From NCBI RefSeq assembly GCF_947179165.1, contig NC_077242.1, positions 42,711,097 to 42,775,096 on the forward strand: a stretch of 64,000 nucleotides of DNA, read 5' to 3'. The position numbers and the translations under genes are program-made. Each line of letters opens with the position of its first letter. The stretch's first letter is position 1. Positions 11,646 to 23,684 of this stretch are shown here, one piece after another. This DNA is from Solanum dulcamara (lineage: Eukaryota > Streptophyta > Magnoliopsida > Solanales > Solanaceae). The notes beneath the pieces are model-generated. The model saw only the letters and a program-made list of their open reading frames with translations, did no database searches and was not told where the DNA came from.

Positions 11646-14600
11646 TGTTACACCCCACACTCTGGAGCTTGGAATGTCTCTTAAGCTTCTTAGAAGTTAC
11701 TATGTTAGTCGGATAATCTACAATGCTATGAAACCACTCTAAGGAAGGGAGAATGTGATACCCCATAGTAGGGAAGGTTATGAGAAGTTGGAAAAAGTTG
11801 GAGGCCAAGTAAGGAGTCATGGGACTCGACTTACCTACATAAGCTACAAACTTAGAAGTCCTACACACTCAAGCTACTTGAGTACACATCGAGCTAAAGT
11901 AGCAAGGAGTGCTTAGGTTCTTAAAGTAAGATGAGATTACGAGCTCACAAAAGAGAAATAAGGAAATGACGCACCTACTCGAAGGAAGTAGGTGATGCAC
12001 CTTCTTGTACCAGTAGGTGATGCACCTACTTAGGGTCAAGTAGGTGATGCAGCAGCTTGGAGTGGACCCCACTGCCACATGACAGCATGTGATTGGCCAC
12101 ATGGGTTGAGATGGCACCCTAGCAGGCTACCAAGTGTCACCCTAGGGGGCTGCCATGTGGCATCTTCTAAAGAGGTGTATATATATGTGTTAAGTGACTC
12201 TTAGTCACATTTTTCATCCAAATATCCAGCCAAAATAAAGAAAAAAAAAAGTGAAGAACACAAGGAACAAGGCAACCATAATTTTGAGAAATTAAAGGTA
12301 AGTTCTTCAATTTTTCTCCATGAATTAATTATCTACGGTGTTCCTCAACCACATGGAGATGTATATATGTGTCTTAAGATGTCTACGGAATCAAATCTTC
12401 AGCTTTACACCTAGAAGAGGGTGAAATAACAAAGAGAGAAGATGTTAAGAGCTAGTTAACAAACCCATTTTTGAATGGGACTGTTGTTAGTAATATTAGT
12501 ATAACTTCTTGTGTATAGCTTCATTTCGAGTGATTCAATATGTTTTGAAAATATATTTCATAGGTATATAAATTTTATTTAGCCTTTAAAATCCAGTTTT
12601 GCTTTTATCTGCTCGAAAGAGGGTGATGAAGTATAGATGAGGTACTGCCCAGATTTTAGTTTTGGACATCTTACACAGACTGCTGTTGGTATTTTGGGCA
12701 TATATTTTTGTACAGAATTGATGTAGGGGTGATTTGAAATTTTATGCGACCCTAAGACACATGTATATAACTTTTATGGAGGACATAAAGCCTGATTCCC
12801 TCAATTACCCCTTCAAAACGAAGCGACAAGGCAAGATAGTAAGCTGTCTAGAATTCACGTTTTGATAGTTTTGAGTGAGTTTTTTGGGGTTTGTATTGTG
12901 TAATGTTGGTGTGAATTTCTTGTATATATGTTGCAAGTTGTTTTTGTTGGTTGTCTGTAGTTATTAGGGGTGTGATTGGAAATTCGGATAGGGTATATTA
13001 TAGGGGAGGTGCTGCCCAATTTTCATTAACGCCTTAACTAATTAAAGAACTAGTTGAAGAAATGAACAAGGAAATAGATTCCGTGAATACTAAGGTGCAA
13101 CTGAAGGTGCTAGAAAGTCAAGAGTGGTTGATATTCATATTACTTCCATTTTGAATAGATTCAAAGGACGATGAGGCGAACGTGACAAAGAGTGATTCGT
13201 ATGAGGTATGTGAAGCTTTCTCTTGGCATGTTTTTGGCATAGTGCGTAAAGCTATCTTTCTTTTATGTTGGCATGTCTTAGACTAAGGTGGATTATGGAT
13301 GAAATATGGGGATAATTCCATTCACAGAACTCTAAGTATGCCTTATAATCCCTGTTCACTGCTTAGTATTGGAATTCCTGCAAGAATTGAGTATTGCCTA
13401 TTAAGGCTTCTAAATGTTAAAAAGTAGTGTGTGGAAAATTCTCTTCCTTCTCTTGATATGTACTTGGTATGAAAATGAGCTTATGATGCCATGGTTGTTC
13501 ACCGAGCCCCAAGATGGGCCGAGTACGAGATATGTGTATAATGACCACCCGAAGGAAAGTACAAACTATATAGAGTTTACTCTCTTTCTTTTCTGGCATG
13601 TCTTAGTTGTAAGTTAAATATGATGTGACCTCCGGAATAACTGCATTCTTAACATCTCCTATTTACTTTTGAATATTGAACTTTGATAGTAGTTGAACTA
13701 TTTCCTTGGAAACTTCTATATGTTGAAGAGGTACCAAATGTACAGGCTCCAAGTCTTAAATTGCATATAGTTACTCACTACTCTACTCGTGTATATTGTA
13801 AACCTTCTTTCACCGAGTCCCGGGCTGGGTACGTTCTCATGCACAATTCACTACATTGTCTATCGAGCCCCTCACTAGAGGGTTAGGTACGTATGTATAT
13901 ATATGATGATGTGTTGTAATAAGGAGGTGATGGCACTGGTGCCATGATGGTTGTATAATGGTGATTTATCTGACCCCCGAAAGGGCCGACTATATGATAT
14001 GATTCGAATATGCATGCTTTTGTAATTCACAAAGTACAGGTATAGGTTTCTGACTTGATAACTTGTTCCCCTGCTTCTCTATTTTGGATATACCCCCAGT
14101 TGTATTATGTTATATTTTACATACTCAGTACATATGTCGTACTAACCCTTTTTCTTTAGGGGTGCTATGTTTCATGCCCGCAGGTACAGGGTTTTGGGAG
14201 TCCATCAGCTTAGGATTCCGCTCAGCTCAGTAGGAAGAGGCTCCATTGTATTAGAGCCTAGTTGTTTGCACTGGCCATTGATGTATAGTATTGTTTTGTT
14301 ATTCAGGGGTGCAGTGGGGGCCTTGTCTCTCTATATGTTGTCATTAATATTGTTAGAGGTCTACAGACATGTATATGTGGGTTGTATATGTCAGTTTGGT
14401 TCAGCTGAGTCTATACGATATATTATACGGGTTATTATGTTATGATAGCCGTGTTGGCTTGCATGCCCTTTCATGTTATGATACAAATGAAAGAGGTTAC
14501 TGACATATGAAATGTTATTACCCATGGGGGTTCTCATGTACGTATCATGTTATTGTAGTTCGGTTTGACTACACTTGATTCATATGCATGGCATGTTTAT

Positions 14601-14687
14601 AATTCGATGTGACCACAACTGATAGATATGTATACGGGGGGGTCTAGGTCGGACCCTAGTCGCGGCCTATGGGGTTGGGTCATGACA
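11646..14687 (+). mobile_element. Element C 3' LTR (3042 bp)
   Basis: It begins TGTTACACCCCACACTCTGG and ends GGTTGGGTCATGACA, followed by the target duplication TGGGC. TATA lies at about 12,178-12,188 and the GTAAGT donor-like site at 12,298. Positions 11,776-12,213 are identical by eye to 4657-5094 of the 5' LTR. Sequence on both sides differs at many positions. About 200 bp near 13,757 are deleted relative to the 5' LTR, with AGTCTTAAA joined directly to TTGCATATAG. Confidence 0.85.
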
Positions 14688-14692
14688 TGGGC

Positions 14693-17072
14693 CCTACCTT
14701 CCACGTGGTAGCCCATAAGGGGTGGTGCGATGTGTTGGCCCAACAAGGGCTTGACACGTGCACCACTTAGGGGTTGACACGTGTCACCCCCTAAAGTAGA
14801 CTAAATATGTAAGTTTATGACTTTTTATTTCCTTCCTTATCTCAGAAGTCATCCTTATCAAAAGAAAGTTCTAGAAAGAAGAAGAGAAGAGAAACCTTAA
14901 GCAAGAGAGAAGAAAGAGCTACTATTTTGGGAGGATAAAAAGGTAAGTTCTCTAATTATGTTCCGTGAATTAGTTATATGGGGTATACTACTAAGGTATG
15001 AAGGTGTTATTAATATAAAAGTTTTGTTTCAATCAGCCCCAAAACATTAACAAACAGCCTCGAAGTTTCAGCTGCACTGAAGGAAATTTTGAGGCAGGTT
15101 CTGACAAGTTTTGGTGAGTTTCGGATAAGGTAAAGTTTTCCATTTCGAACTGGATTTTATAATGATGTTATGAGTTATATTACATGTATTGAATGAGGTT
15201 GTAAGTGGGAAAATTTCATAAGGACGCTTGACGTTAGAAATAAACTAAATTGAAGTTGTTATAGCTAAATCGAAGTTGAGTAGTGTGTTGTGATTGTGGT
15301 GCTGCATTTGCAGATGGTTTGGTGGTGTGTTGCAGGGATGGAAAGTATTATAAAAAGGGTGTGGGTTCTTCTGGTGGAATCCACACGACCCCTCGTTTGG
15401 TATGGTTAAAGATTTTATGAAATAAAGGTTAAAAAAATCTATTTTGATATCGTAGTTTTAAGCTTGTGGTTTGGAGTTATATTGAGTAATGTTGAAGTGA
15501 TTTTCTTGTATATATGCTGCTGGTTGTTGTTTTTTGTATGGTTGTTAACATGTTAGACAATTTGAAATCTCGGGGATGTTTAATTTATAGAGGAGATGCT
15601 GCCAGATTTTTGATAACTTAGGAACTAGTAATGAACTAGTTGAGGGAAATGGATAAGTAAATGACCTCTATGGAGACTTGGTTATAGAGTTGGAATTTGA
15701 AAGTGAAAGGTCATTAACCATAGTATTACTTTCATCTTAAATAGGTTCAAGAGACGACGAGGCGAACGTATTAGGAGTAATCCGTAAGAGGTATGTAAAG
15801 CTAATCATTCCTTCTTTTGGCATGTCTTTAGAATAAGTATGTAAAGCTAACCGTTCTTTCTCTTGGCATGTTTTGACATAAGTATATAAAGCTAATGTTC
15901 TTTTTTGTCATGGCTTTTATGAAACAAGTATATGACTTTTATATGATTCCAAGGATGTTCCTATTCGTAGAGCTGCTAGGATGGCCAACTTCTTAATTTT
16001 CCAAAGGATATTTTATCGTGCCTATATACGTGTATATGATTCCAAAAGTTCTATTTGGATATAACTCATAGTGATATTCAAACGGTACTTGATACGACTT
16101 TTGTCTTGATTTTTAAATAATACCTCATTTTGTAAACTCTATCGAGTCTCAAATATGATTTAAAGTTCATTTAGTTTTTCACTACTCCACTTGTAGATAC
16201 CTCAATGCTTCCTTCACTGAGCCCCGAGTTAGGTTTTAGTTATCATGCATACTTCTTTGCATTATTTTCCGTGCCTAACGTGAGGGGTCAGGTAGGACCT
16301 GTACATGGGTTTTGTGGAGTTATGATGTGCCATATACAGATATGATATGATATGATCTGATAGGACCATCTAATGTGATATGATCTGTTACAAAGATATT
16401 TCCTACTCTAGAGTTATGATGTACTATGGCTCCAGTGATGGGGCAGCGAATATGATTTGTTCACCGAGTCCCATAATAGGGCCGGATATGGCATATGTTT
16501 TTCTGCATACATTATCTATGGTTATAAAAGAATTTTGATATTCTTGACATTTTGCTCATTTTGCACCTTCTGTTCTGGTAATGGCTTTATCTATTACACT
16601 CCTTTCTTTACATACTCGGTACATTATCTATACTGACCCCTTTTCTTTGGGGGCTGCATTACATGCCCGCAGGTACAAATGCTCGGTTTGCTGATCCACT
16701 CACTTAGGACATCCACCCTGTTGGTTGGCAGTACTTCTTTGTTGAGAGACCTATTTTGGTACTAACTTTTCTATTGTACATTTTACATGTTGGTTAAGGG
16801 TACGACGGGGACCTGTCCCATCATATGACTAGGCTATCGTTCTGCAGAGGTCTATAGACTTGTGATGTGGGTTATATATATATGTTTTGGGCTCTGTGTT
16901 CCTTGATGGCCTTAACGACCATCTTGTGCTATATCTATTCTCATTCACGCTCTAGTTACCACTTTTTAATTTCTACTTTTGCTTATTCTGCTAACACGCT
17001 AAGTGGGGCTAAGGGTACATATGGTTGCCCAACTTAGGCACCATTCACGACCTATGGAGTTAGGTCGTGATA
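14693..17072 (+). mobile_element. Element B 5' LTR, second part
   Basis: The B LTR resumes after element C with CCTACCTTCCACGTGG and ends GAGTTAGGTCGTGATA at about 17,072. It carries three G-boxes (CACGTG at 14,702, 14,755 and 14,778), a weak TATA-like CTAAATATG at about 14,801-14,809, and the donor-like AAAAAGGTAAGTTC at 14,938-14,949. It parallels 20,588-22,909 of the 3' LTR with scattered substitutions. The primer binding site has been deleted: the LTR end runs straight into the TAGAGTCTTG that lies 44 bp past the primer site in element C. Confidence 0.8.
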
Positions 17073-17390
17073 AAACTAGAGTCTTGTTTATTGATGTGTT
17101 ATGTGCCACATCTATAAACAGGAGGTTATAGGACATTTAGGATGTTACCTTTCTTTCATATCTAAGATTGTGTGATAGATCTGAGTCATAGAAAATTTCC
17201 TTATATTAACCTTGGATGTTTAATAGAAGGATGACAGCAATGGAAGGAATTGACTGACAATATTGGAAGTCACAAGGCACGTAGGTAAGCAAAGACACGA
17301 AAGATATCTGTTGGGTAAGGTATTGAAGTAGAACTGAAATGTAAAGTTGTAAATTGAAAGGAAGAGTAGACAGGAAAGTGTAACAGGGGA

Positions 17391-17473
17391 AGTTCTAGTG
17401 GACGTACGAGGTAAGTCTATTTTTATACTGTTGATTGTGGTCGCCCTTTGTGGCTGCAATATGATGTGATATG

Positions 17474-17509
<36 letters not shown>

Positions 17510-17558
17510 TTATACATATTTTCCTTGTGAGGCACAGTTCTAGTGGACGTACGAGGTA
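17391..17558 (+). repeat. 23-bp direct repeat replacing the intron acceptor in B
   Basis: AGTTCTAGTGGACGTACGAG plus GTA occurs at 17,391-17,413 and again at 17,536-17,558. Element C has the acceptor-like GCAG at the second position, not this sequence. The repeat therefore looks like templated filler copied from about 145 bp upstream during break repair. The interval holds the (AT)n run. Confidence 0.6.
17478..17507 (+). repeat. (AT)15 microsatellite
   Basis: Thirty bases of alternating A and T inside element B's internal region. The position corresponds to the short ATATATATGTG run of element C at about 7739-7750, so it is a lineage-specific expansion. Confidence 0.9.
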
Positions 17559-20117
17559 GTACAAAATATAGAGGAAACTCTGCCCAAATTTTCCTAGAAA
17601 TAAAAAATAAATGAGATATAGGGATGTAATATGTCTTGAAAGGTTGTGCCCACAATACTGATGAGATTTGGCGAAACCACTAGTAAGGCTGACCTCGAGA
17701 AATAAGTTAATTATTGAATTAATGGCAATAGAAACTAGGAGGTCGATATTGATATGGTAAACCAAAGTTGGAAAAGACTTGTGACCCTAGGGAGATGATT
17801 TAGAGAAGACTGGTAGTTCTGAATAGAATGATATATTAAGGTTCTGACGGAATTGATACATAGGGATAAACTATGATGAGCTATTATTAAAAGGGAGTAG
17901 TAGTATGATTAATACAAGAGTGCAAGAGAAACAGAATTGTGATGAATATAAGGTATTAATAGGACAGCTTGGGAGATATTAAGGATAAGACCAGCTAAGA
18001 AGGGTAAGTAACCCATAGTAAGAATCATGAAAATGGTTAAAAAGTGTTATACTATTGGGTGGAATACGAATAGGATATGATGTGAATATAATAAGGATCG
18101 TTATGAGAATAAGTAAAGCCTAGTGAAAAAGTGGCTAGTGATAGGACGTGGTCCGTGTAATAAGAATATAAGGCTAAGTGTAAAATGAAAAAAGCGGGCT
18201 AGAGAACAAATAAGAAAGACTTATCAAGTTTTGTAGGGAAAGTTGTAAATAAAGATTATGTGATAATGGAAATGATAGCGAGCACAAGGAAAGAAAGAGT
18301 AACTGAAAGGAGTAAGTAAGAACAAAGTGAGATAACAGTGTAACAATAGGTCATGACATGTGTAGACGAAGATACAAATGCTAAAAGTGACAAAACTACG
18401 AAAGACCAAGCTTTAGAAGGATGAGCAACGAGATAGAATAGGTGTTAGGGAATGATTGGTATGATACAAATAAAGATGCATGGACAAAATACATTTTGGA
18501 AATGAGAAAAAGGATTATGTGGAAGTAATGCATTCCGAATAATACAAAGGTAGTATAAGATCCCTCTTGTGTGAAATAAAAGATAGACATAGATGGGATA
18601 AATGATAAGAGAAATCTACGGAAGCACCCAAGATAGATATAATTAAATGAATGAAGATACAGAACGAAATAGGAATGTGCAATATGAACTTAAAAGTGCA
18701 ATACGACTACATGGTTATAAGGTAAGGCCCTGATTGCGGCAAACTTGGTATGTTGTTGAGAAAATTAGAAGCCGGTGTTGGGTACACAGTAAGGGCAAGG
18801 GGTATAAGGTATAAAGGGGTAGTGCATGCGCACAACATCGCCCCAACAATAGTGGAATCCTTAAGAGAAAAAGATGGTAAACTTAAGGAATAAATGGTGC
18901 AATATACACTCATCCCAAGAAACAAAGGATATAGGTTGGGATAAAGATACTCCTGCAAGAGAACCTTGGGCAATTATCATCGGAATACAAGTATTGTCTA
19001 ATTGAAATTGGAACGACTAAAAGTGGTAATTAAATTTTGATAAAGATAAGTGGAGTGTGGCTTTGGATGAGTTGTTCCATGGGTCATATTACGCAAGTAT
19101 AGATTAATAGATGAAGTGTTGCACTATGTTTGGAAAGGTTCTCATTGCTTCTTGACTTAGTCAAGGTTTCGTACGTACAGAATCAAGTTATAAAGGATGA
19201 ATAAAAAAATGGACATGATACAGTACCAAGCGGATTGGGAAAAGAGAATTGGATGAGTTTTGAGATAGGACAAAGGTATAAGTACCTCCCCCCCCACCAC
19301 CTTAAGAGGGGAAGAGGGTCAGAATAATGAAAGGGCAAGATGGAAATAATGGATACTACAATATAACGGACATGGATGTTTAAACTTCAAGAAGATCTCA
19401 TGCTGAAGCAAGTTAGAAAGGCTGAAAGCCAACTATAATGGGATAGAAGTCAGAATGGTATTTAAGGCGGTGTCAAGAAGTTTTTGGCAAAACCCTGCAC
19501 GACATAATGTTAGAAGATGGGTGTGTATAAAAACAAAAAGGGTACAACCAGGGAAGAGTATCGAATAACTCAAGAGATCATGTGAAGGATAACAATACCA
19601 TGTGGGGTCAAAAGCCAAGATGTTGGCTATAGCATTGGTCGTAAATGATGTTGTGATAGATAAATAACAAGGGGAAAGGGACAAAAAGCCTCCTATGATT
19701 GGAAGTGAGAAGACTAAGGAGTGAATAAAATAAAAGAAAAAAGTATGATAAGATGGGACAAGTGAGTTTCAATGTGAATGAGATAGGTGAAGCAGAATGA
19801 ACCCTGAGATAAAAAGACTACGTCTACTTCATACAAGTTGTACCAGTAGGGTTATGCAACCTATGAATATGTATGTGTTATGTATAGGGCCAAGTGAGTA
19901 AGTACATGGTAAAAGGAATAAGGGTTTAATAAGGACAATACAGTTATAATAATTTGGATATGTTACACAGAGGTAGAGAAGAGATAGACATACTTGTTCC
20001 CTATATCCAAAGGTAGTCTAAACTCCTAAAATGATTGGAAGACAACGATTATAGAGAACTCCCAAAAATCCTTGTAAAACCTTATAAGACGAGTCAACAT
20101 TCGAGGACGAATGTTGT

Positions 20118-20131
20118 AAAGAGGGGAAGAA
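20118..20131 (+). other. Polypurine tract of element B
   Basis: AAAGAGGGGAAGA follows the ACATTCGAGGACGAATGTTG box and precedes the LTR start TGTTATACCC at 20,132. Confidence 0.8.
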
Positions 20132-22909
20132 TGTTATACCCTGTACTTTTGTATCATGAAAGACTTTTGTACCTTGAGAGGTTTTTGAGTTTCTTGAAGG
20201 ATTCTTAAGCTTCTTAGAAGTCATCATGTGAGCAGGGTAATCTATAATGCTATCAAACAACTCTAAGGAAAGGAGAATATGATATCCCATAGTAGAGAAG
20301 ATTATTAATAGAGTTGTAATAATCCAGAAGAAGTTAGAGATTGAATAATTAGTCATACGACTCGACTTATTTGTGTAAGCTATTACTTTGGATATGTTAC
20401 ATACTTAAGCTATTTGAGTACATACCAAGCTTACGTGGAAAAGATTACAGAGGTTCGTAAAGCAAGATGAGATTACAAACCCATGAGGAGAAGAAAAGAG
20501 AGACATATAGAAGCAAATGGGAGTTCCACATGGAAGCAACTGGAGGTGCCACATGGCAGTAGATGTAGCAAGGGGGTGGGCCCTACCTGCCACATGGCAG
20601 CCCATAAGGGGTGGTGCGATATATTGGCCCAACAAGGGCTTGACACATGCACCACTTAGGGGATGACAGGTGTCACCCCCTAAAGTAGACTAAATATGTA
20701 AGTTTATGACTTTTTATTTCCATCCTTATCTCAGAAGTCATCCTTATAAAAACAAAGTTCTAGAAAGAAGAAGAGAAGAGAAATCTTAAGCTAGAGAGAA
20801 GAAAGAGCTACTGTTTTGGGAGTAGAAAAAGGTAAGTTCTCCGATTTCGTTCCATGAATTAATTATATGGGTATACTAATAAGGTATTAAGGTGTTAGTA
20901 ATATAAAATTTTGGTTTCAATCATCCACAAAACGTTAACAAATAGCCCCGAAGTTTCAGCTGCGCTAAATGAAATTCCGAGGCGAGTTCGGGCAAGTTTT
21001 GGTGAGTTTCGGGTAAGGTAAAGTTTTATATTTTGAACTGGAGTTTATGATGATGTTATGAGGTATATTACATGTTTTTAATAAGGTTGTAAGTGGTAAA
21101 AATTCATAAGGACGCTTGACGTAAGAAATAAACTAAATTGAAGTCGTTATAGCTAAATTAAAGTCGAGTAGTGTGTTGTGATTATGGTGCTTCCTTTGCA
21201 TCTGGTTTGGTGGTGTAGGGATGGAAAGTGTTCTAAAAAGGGTGTGGTTGTTTTTGGTTGTAGCCACACGATCCCCCCCTCCCCATTTGGTATGGTTAAA
21301 GATTTTACGAAATAAAGGTTAAAAACTCTATTTTGATATCGTAGTTTTGAGCTAGTGGTTTGGAGTTGTATTGAGTAATGTTGAAGTGATTTGATTGAAT
21401 ATATTCTTATGGTTTTTGTTATTTGTATGGTTGTTGACATGGTGGCCTAGTTGAAATCTCGTAGATATTGAAGTTATAGGGGAAATGCTGCCCAATTTTC
21501 GATAACTTAGGAACTAGTAATGAACTAGTAGAGGGAAATAGATAAGAAAATGACCTCTATCGAGACTTGGTTGTAGAGTTGGAATTAGAAAGTGAATGTT
21601 CATTAACCATAGTATTACTTTTATGTTAAATAGGATTAAGAGACTACGAGGCGAATGTATTAGGAGTAATCCATAAGAGGTATGTAAAGCTTGGCATGTT
21701 TTGACATAAGTATATAAAATTAATTTTCCTTTTTGGCATGGTTTTTATGAAACAAGTATATGACTTTTATATGATTCAAAGGAAGTTCCTATTCGTAGAG
21801 TTGCTAGGATGTCCAACTTCTTGATTTTCCAAAGGATATTTTATCGTGCCTAGATACGTGGCTATGATTCGAAAAGTTCTATTTGGATATAACTCATAGT
21901 GATATTTAAACTGTACTTGATATGACTTTTGTCTTGATTTTTGAATAATAGCTCATTTTGTTAACTCCATCGAGTCTCAAAAATGATTTATAGTGCATTT
22001 AGTTTCTCACAACTCCACTCGTGGATACCTCAATGCTTCCTTCACCGATCCCGAGTAGGTTTTGTTATCGTATGTACTTGTATGCATTGTTCGTTGTTCC
22101 CAGATATAAGGGGGAAGGTAGGACTTGTATATGGGTTTTGAAGAGTTATGATGTGCCATGTACACTATGATATGATATGATATGATATGATATGATATGA
22201 CCATTTGATGTGATATGATCTGTTACGGAGATATTTCCTTCTCTTAAGTTATGATGTGCTCCGGCACCAGTGATGGGGCAGTGACCATGATTTGTTCATC
22301 GAGTCCCAGATGGGGCCGGATATGGCATATGTTTTTCTGCATACATTATTTGTGGTTATGAAAAGCATTTTGATATTCTGGATATTTTGCTCATTTTTGC
22401 ACCTTCTATTCTGGTAATGGTTTTACCTATTACAGTCCATGCTTTACATACATGGTACATTGTCCATACTGACCTCCTTTATTTGGGGGCTTCATTACAT
22501 GCCCGTAGGTAAATACGCTCAGTTTGTTGATCCACTCGCTTAGGACATCCACCATGTTGGTTGGAAGTGCCCCTTTGTCCGAAGCCCTATTTTGGTACTA
22601 ACTTTTCTATTGTACATTTATACATGTCGGTTAAGGGTACGATGGGCCCCTGTCCCATTATATGACAAGGGTATCATTCTGTAAAGGTCTGTAGACTTGT
22701 GATGTGGGTTATGTATATATGTTTTGGACTTTGTGTTCTGTGATGGACTTAATGGCCCTCTTGTGATGTATCTGTTCTCATTCACTCTCTAGAAACCCCT
22801 TTTTGATTTCTACTTTTGCTTATTCTGCTAACACGCTAAGTGGGGATAAGGGTATGTATGGGGGCCTAACTTGGGCACCATTCACGGCCTATGGAGTTAG
22901 GTCATGACG
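20132..22909 (+). mobile_element. Element B 3' LTR (2778 bp)
   Basis: It begins TGTTATACCCTGTAC and ends GAGTTAGGTCATGACG, followed by the target duplication TGTGT. The G-box positions seen in the 5' LTR have partly decayed here (ACACATGC, ACAGGTGT). The donor-like GGTAAGTTCT is at 20,831-20,840. Beyond 22,914 the host pol gene A resumes. A pentamer array lies at 22,166-22,200. Confidence 0.85.
22166..22200 (+). repeat. (TATGA)7 microsatellite
   Basis: Seven perfect copies of a 5-bp unit in the B 3' LTR. The 5' LTR has only a shorter ATATGATATGAT run near 16,338-16,350, so the array expanded after insertion. Confidence 0.9.
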
Positions 22910-22914
22910 TGTGT

Positions 22915-23684
22915 AGTGCCGAAGACTATGCCAAGTTATATATTCGTGAGTTGGTAAGGTTGCAAGGTGTGTTGTTGTCAATCATTTTGGATCATGGTAC
23001 CTAATTCACTTCTCACTTTTGGAGGTCATTTCAAAGGGGCCTCGATACTAAGGTAAAGATAAGCACCACATTCCATCCCCAAACCGATGGGCAAGATGAA
23101 AGGACAATTCAAACACTAGAGGATATGTTAAGGGCTAGTTTGTTAGAGTACAAAGGGATTTGGGATAATCATTTACCGCTCATTGAGTTCGCCTATAATA
23201 ATAGTTAAAACTCAAGTATTTAGATGTTGCCATTTGAGGTTTTGTATGAGAGATGATGTAGATGTCCGATCGGTTGGTTTGAGTTAGGTGGGATGACCTT
23301 GTTGTGCCCTGATTTGGTACTTGATGCTTTAGAGAAGGTAAAGGACATTAGAGAAAGGTTGTCCGATATTAGAAGAAGGGATCTCAACTTTAATATGGAT
23401 GATTGAGTGTATTTGAAGGTTTCACCGATGAAGGGTGTGGTTCGGTTTGGTAATAAAGAAAAATTGAGACCTAGGAATGTAGGGCCTTGTAGAATCCTAA
23501 AGAGGGTTGGAAAAATTTCTTATGAGTTGGAATTTCCTCAAAAAATGGTCATTATTCATCTGGTGTTCCATGTGTCTATGTTGACGAAATATGTGGCAGA
23601 TATTGGTTTCATAGTGCCCTTAGAGATAATGAAGGTTGAATAGAAGTAGACCTATAAGAGGTACGGTTTAAATTTTAGACCGGT
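22915..23684 (+). pseudogene. Element A pol fragment: integrase core to C-terminus
   Basis: Continuation of the integrase broken at 4063. One frame gives SAEDYAKLYIRELVRLQGV, then SIILDHGT (second catalytic Asp), FHPQTDGQDERTIQTLEDML (catalytic Glu kept), WDNHLPLIEFAYNN, CPIGWFELGG, then from 23,407 VYLKVSPMKGVVRFGNKEKL, RPRNVGPCRILKRVGKI and LVFHVSMLTKYVADIG. Five in-frame stops are visible (23,002; 23,206; 23,221; 23,254; 23,404). It ends at the chromodomain-side tail, cut by minus-strand element D at 23,685. Reading frame quality is far better than in C or D. Confidence 0.88.

Larger units (their letters stand above)
4515..14687 (+). mobile_element. Element C, complete nested LTR retrotransposon (10.2 kb)
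   Basis: C has both LTRs (4515-7248 and 11,646-14,687), a primer binding site, a polypurine tract and flanking TGGGA / TGGGC (4510-4514 and 14,688-14,692, four of five bases). It sits inside the 5' LTR of B. The internal region is 4.4 kb: about 3.4 kb without coding capacity, then a broken integrase tail. The LTRs differ in length (2734 and 3042 bp) through deletions in each copy, yet share a 438-bp block with no visible difference. It lacks gag, protease and RT, so it must have been mobilised in trans. Confidence 0.88.
17073..20131 (+). other. Element B internal region, noncoding
   Basis: This is 3.06 kb with no gag or pol reading frame. It opens with the leader shared with C (TCTTGTTTATTGATGTG at 17,082) and closes with ACATTCGAGGACGAATGTTG and a polypurine tract. 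Blocks at 17,230-17,650, 18,760-18,970, 18,985-19,420 and 19,430-19,690 align with the equivalent region of C. The only pol relic is a few bases near 19,976-20,005 that look like the polyprotein terminus. A 181-codon antisense ORF at 17,220-17,765 is an artefact of the AT run and base bias. Confidence 0.65.
4064..22909 (+). mobile_element. Element B, LTR retrotransposon with nested element C (18.8 kb)
   Basis: B starts TGTTATACCCCGTAC at 4064 and ends GTCATGACG at 22,909 (final A mutated). The flanks TCTGT (4059-4063) and TGTGT (22,910-22,914) agree at four of five bases, as expected of a 5-bp target duplication. The pol gene on either side is one gene, A. Parts: 5' LTR 4064-4514 plus about 14,693-17,072; internal 17,073-20,131; 3' LTR 20,132-22,909. 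The 5' LTR is broken by element C. Net of C the element is about 8.7 kb. Its internal region is noncoding, so B looks non-autonomous. Confidence 0.85.

Noticed and set aside
4750..12117. Two identical 82-codon minus-strand ORFs (4750-4998 and 11,869-12,117) that look like a conserved duplicated gene
   Set aside because: They lie in the identical U3 tract of the two LTRs of element C, antisense to the promoter, with low-complexity His/Cys/Ser composition. Identity is explained by LTR duplication.
17220..17765. 181-codon minus-strand ORF with an Ile-Tyr run
   Set aside because: The run is the (AT)15 microsatellite, and the rest is the antisense of a purine-rich noncoding region. No domain is recognised.
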